From an uncultured bacterium (GTDB taxonomy: Bacteria > Verrucomicrobiota > Lentisphaeria > Oligosphaerales > Oligosphaeraceae), in contig URJM01000051.1 in assembly GCA_900548225.1 (NCBI GenBank), positions 1 to 15,287 on the forward strand: a DNA stretch of 15,287 nucleotides. Direction: 5' to 3'. Below the pieces are notes generated by a model, which was given only the letters and a program-made list of their open reading frames with translations, searched no databases and was not told where the DNA came from. Numbering within the stretch: the first letter of the stretch is position 1; the number at the start of each line of letters is the position of its first letter. This document shows, piece after piece, positions 12,921 through 15,287 of the stretch. Position numbers and translations under genes: made by a program.

Positions 12921-14592
12921 CAGTGAGGGCGGCATTCTGGACTACGCCTCTCCGCAGAAGCCGCTTCGCCGCTTTGATTGCATTGACGACGACCTGGACA
13001 TCAATTCAGGGCTTTTCCGATTTCTCTGCGGATTGACCGACGAGCCGCTTGCCAACAGCTATTTCTCCAAGGACACGGAGGAGACACTGCCCTGGGGCGA
13101 TTTCGCAGACCTGGCGAAGAAACACGGAAACATTCTGAAGCGGATGCTGACCTCCGGCGGCAAGCCAGTGAACATTTTGTTCTATGGCGCACCTGGAACG
13201 GGAAAGACCAGCTTTGCAAGAGCCCTGGCAAAGGAAATAGGACGCACCTGCTACAGCATCTCCCAAAGCATCACCGACAAAGGATGCAGAACAAGCAGCT
13301 CCCCTGACTTCCGATTCGGTGCGCTCCAGGTATGCGACGGGGATATTGTCCCCGACGAGAGCCTGATCATCGTGGACGAGGCCGACGAGATGCTTCGTGG
13401 GCTCCTTGGCGGCTTTGGAGGACTTTTCATGCTCTTCGGCGGCGATGCCTCTTCGCATACGGGAGACAAGGGACTCCTCAATACGGTGCTGGACACGATG
13501 AAGACCTCCACCATCTGGATTACCAACACGCCCGCAAGGGCGCTGGACGAGTCGTCCCGTCGCCGCTTCGACTATTCCGTCTGCTTCGAGCCGCTGAACT
13601 GCGAACAGAGAAAGCGCATCTGGAAGAACAATATACAGCGCCTGAACATGGGGCGTCTCCTCAGCGGAAGGCAGCTGGAGGAGTTCTCCGCATTGTATCC
13701 CGTCAGCGCGGGCGGCATCTCCCAAACACTTGAGAATCTGGAGAGAATGCATCCCCGCAAGGCGGAGGTTCCGCGTCTTGTGGAACAGTTGATGAAGCCG
13801 CACTGCGAGCTGCTGGGAGTCAAGTTGGCGGATGACAAACTGCTGCCGTCGAAGGACTATTCGCTGGAGGGGCTGAATATCCAAGGCGACGTGAAGCTGG
13901 AGCGCATCGTGGAGGCAATCCGCGCCTTCCAGCACCAGAAGGGCGAGACAGACCCCGACCGTCCGCGCATGACCCTGCTGCTGTCGGGCGCGCCTGGCAC
14001 GGGCAAGACCGAGTTCGTCAAATACCTTGGGAACGTGTTGAATACCAAGGTCAATGTGAAGATGGGAAGCGACCTGCTGTCGATGCTGGTCGGCGGCACG
14101 GAACAGAACATCGCCGCAGCCTTCCGCGAGGCGGAGGCGGAGCACGCCATCCTCTTCCTGGATGAACTCGACGGCCTTGTCCAGAGCCGCACCAACGCCC
14201 AGCGCTCCTGGGAGGTGACGCAGGTCAACGAGCTGCTCCATCAGATGGAGGACTTCAACGGCGTGATGATCGGCGCGACCAATTTCATCAAGAACCTGGA
14301 CCAGGCCGTCATGCGCCGATTCACATTCAAGCTGCAGTTCAATTTCCTGGACGAAAAGGGCAAGCGGCTCTTCTTCGAGCGGCTGTTCAAGAGCACGCTG
14401 ACGGATGACGAACTGGAACGCCTGGAGGCAATCCCGAATCTTGCGCCAGGCGACTTCCGCACCGTCCGCCAGAGCCTCTTCTACTACGGCGGTGAAATCA
14501 CCAACGGCCAGCGTCTGGACGCCCTGGAGCGCGAAGCCGCCGCCAAGGAGGGCGGTGCCTTCGCAGTGCGCGGAAAAATGGGATTCTGCTGA
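12898..14592 (+). CDS. Tandem AAA+ ATPase (two AAA modules, SpoVK/COG0464-like)
   Basis: This 564-residue protein has two complete AAA modules. D1 has Walker A GAPGTGKT (97-104), Walker B LIIVDEADE (D160, E161), sensor WITNTP, and an arginine-finger region DESSRRRF (R221-R223). D2 has GAPGTGKT (364-371), ILFLDELDG (D422, E423), sensor GATNF, and VMRRF (R473, R474). Such proteins form ring hexamers that remodel or unfold partners. An N-terminal stretch (LDYASPQKPLRRF and NSYFSKDTEETLPW) precedes D1. ATG 12898 or 12901 overlaps the previous ORF with no clear ribosome binding site, suggesting translational coupling. Alternatively, the two were once one protein and split by a frame change near the seven-A run at 12853-12859. 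All catalytic residues are present. The partner is unknown; the preceding ORF is the best candidate. Confidence 0.87.
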   Translation: MMAKCLNDSEGGILDYASPQKPLRRFDCIDDDLDINSGLFRFLCGLTDEPLANSYFSKDTEETLPWGDFADLAKKHGNILKRMLTSGGKPVNILFYGAPGTGKTSFARALAKEIGRTCYSISQSITDKGCRTSSSPDFRFGALQVCDGDIVPDESLIIVDEADEMLRGLLGGFGGLFMLFGGDASSHTGDKGLLNTVLDTMKTSTIWITNTPARALDESSRRRFDYSVCFEPLNCEQRKRIWKNNIQRLNMGRLLSGRQLEEFSALYPVSAGGISQTLENLERMHPRKAEVPRLVEQLMKPHCELLGVKLADDKLLPSKDYSLEGLNIQGDVKLERIVEAIRAFQHQKGETDPDRPRMTLLLSGAPGTGKTEFVKYLGNVLNTKVNVKMGSDLLSMLVGGTEQNIAAAFREAEAEHAILFLDELDGLVQSRTNAQRSWEVTQVNELLHQMEDFNGVMIGATNFIKNLDQAVMRRFTFKLQFNFLDEKGKRLFFERLFKSTLTDDELERLEAIPNLAPGDFRTVRQSLFYYGGEITNGQRLDALEREAAAKEGGAFAVRGKMGFC

Positions 14593-14609
14593 TTGTTGGC
14601 ATTTCAATC

Positions 14610-14640
14610 TTGTCAGTATTTTACCAGTAATGCTTTGAAA
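14610..14640 (+). repeat. Second copy of the AAA upstream activator leader
   Basis: These 31 bases match 12224-12254 in 27 positions and include TTGTCAGTATTTTACCA. A second block at 14691-14709 (TTGTGGAAACC plus a T run) matches 12343-12361. Between the blocks the 12316-12332 promoter has no counterpart, and the copy is about 38 bases shorter. No other -24/-12 box is visible before the next small ORF. Confidence 0.75.
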
Positions 14641-14755
14641 GATGTCAACCAGAAGTCCTCCAGCCAAGTTCTTCAGCACCAATAATCCAGTTGTGGAAAC
14701 CTTTTTTACAAAAGAGGCGAATGCCAGACAAATAACGTTTCAGGAGAACAAAACA

Positions 14756-14990
14756 ATGAGCACAAGCATCCAAGCATCCATCCCATTCACCCAACTCTTC
14801 AGTTCGAGGCAAAGCACGCTATGCGCCTTCTCGACAATCTCCTTCAATCATCCACGTCTATGGAATTGACATGTCTCTTGTCGAGCAGGAAGTCCGAAGG
14901 ATCACAGCCGAGGACAAAAAGGTCGATGAAATAATGGCTATAATGGCCAAAGCATATAACAACAATCACAAAAGGGGAGTAACACCATGA
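14756..14990 (+). other. Small ORF region, possibly one 77-residue gene with a +1 frame change
   Basis: ATG 14756 has CAGGAG (14741-14746) nine bases upstream and reads MSTSIQASIPFTQLFSS before a stop at 14867. The next frame has ATG 14871 and encodes MSLVEQEVRRITAEDKK and then VDEIMAIMAKAYNNNHKRG, ending at TGA 14988. Dropping one base near 14808 would fuse them. The final TGA overlaps the next start (ATGA). Without correction these are two ORFs of 37 and 39 residues. Family unknown. Confidence 0.4.
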
Positions 14991-15287
14991 GCATGGACAA
15001 GAAGAAAAAGGCCACGCAATCATTTCCATTTGAGTTTTACTGCATTGCCATCGGTCTCCGTGGTGGGACTGATGAGTTCTCAGGCCATTCCAATGCTTCC
15101 CGATTGGGGAACATATGTGAAAATCGAATCGGATTTGGAGACTGCCGGCCTCTTTGACGATGAGGGGCGGCCATGCTTTGAGGACATTCACACAGCTCTG
15201 GAATCTCTGCGTGAATACCTTGCCAATGCACCTGATGACAGATTCGACGACTTAGACGATTTCACCCAACGGTGGTTGCGGTGGTGC
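14987..15287 (+). CDS. Partial small hypothetical ORF, possibly frame-disrupted, running off the window
   Basis: ATG 14987 has a strong GGGGAG site (14974-14979) seven bases upstream and overlaps the preceding stop as ATGA, suggesting coupling. The first frame gives MSMDKKKKATQSFPFEFYC but stops at 15155. A second frame, open from before ATG 15072 to the window end, reads PMLPDWGTYVKIESDLETAG and ends acidic (FDDLDDFTQRWLRWC). Dropping one G at 15065-15067 joins them. If they are separate, there are a 56-residue ORF and an incomplete ORF from 15072. I do not recognise a family. Confidence 0.42.

Noticed and set aside
14597..14613. Fifth sigma-54 promoter (TTGGCATTTCAATCTTG) before the small ORFs
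   Set aside because: The GG is present but no GC lies 12 bases downstream; the nearest TTG is offset by two bases.
13006..14682. 558-codon open frame antisense to the AAA ATPase
   Set aside because: It mirrors the AAA gene in GC-rich codons, has no recognisable motif, and the plus strand has complete AAA motifs.

Overview
The window looks like a chromosomal segment of a moderately GC-rich, Gram-negative-type bacterium. It carries an ADP-heptose epimerase for lipopolysaccharide core synthesis, strong GGAGG-type ribosome binding sites and good sigma-54 promoters. The dispersed CACGAA repeats and the general style suggest a PVC-group organism (Lentisphaerota, Kiritimatiellota or Verrucomicrobiota). 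That placement is inference only, because no marker gene here fixes the taxon.

Left third (1-5245). A tight minus-strand operon encodes ADP-glycero-manno-heptose 6-epimerase (hldD), a PIF1-like helicase and a CCA-adding/poly(A) polymerase-family nucleotidyltransferase. Upstream lies an IS630-type transposase remnant lacking most of its catalytic domain. CACGAATGG repeats lie at both ends of this block, in opposite orientations.

Middle and right (5437-15287) form an accessory island. In order: a small single-HKD phospholipase-D-like protein (minus strand); a 1255-residue protein fusing two DUF262 modules, the first with a DUF1524/HNH-like nuclease motif; an FtsK-like motor domain whose ATPase motifs are degenerate; a frameshifted cysteine-containing ORF overlapping a tandem AAA+ ATPase; and small, apparently frame-disrupted ORFs running off the window.

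The main finding is regulatory. The PLD, DUF262, FtsK-like and AAA+ transcription units each begin with a sigma-54 -24/-12 promoter with exact GG-to-GC spacing (5990-6006 minus, 6223-6239, 10417-10433, 12316-12332). Each has a TGGTNA/TGACCA-type dyad about 70-110 bases upstream of the predicted start site, as expected for an enhancer-binding protein. A further copy of the AAA leader with the dyad, but without the -24/-12 box, lies at 14610-14710. I read this as a co-regulated, inducible set of nuclease, restriction-like and ATPase genes, possibly a defence or DNA/RNA-stress system under one activator that is not in the window. The function is inferred from domain content and is not proven by the sequence.
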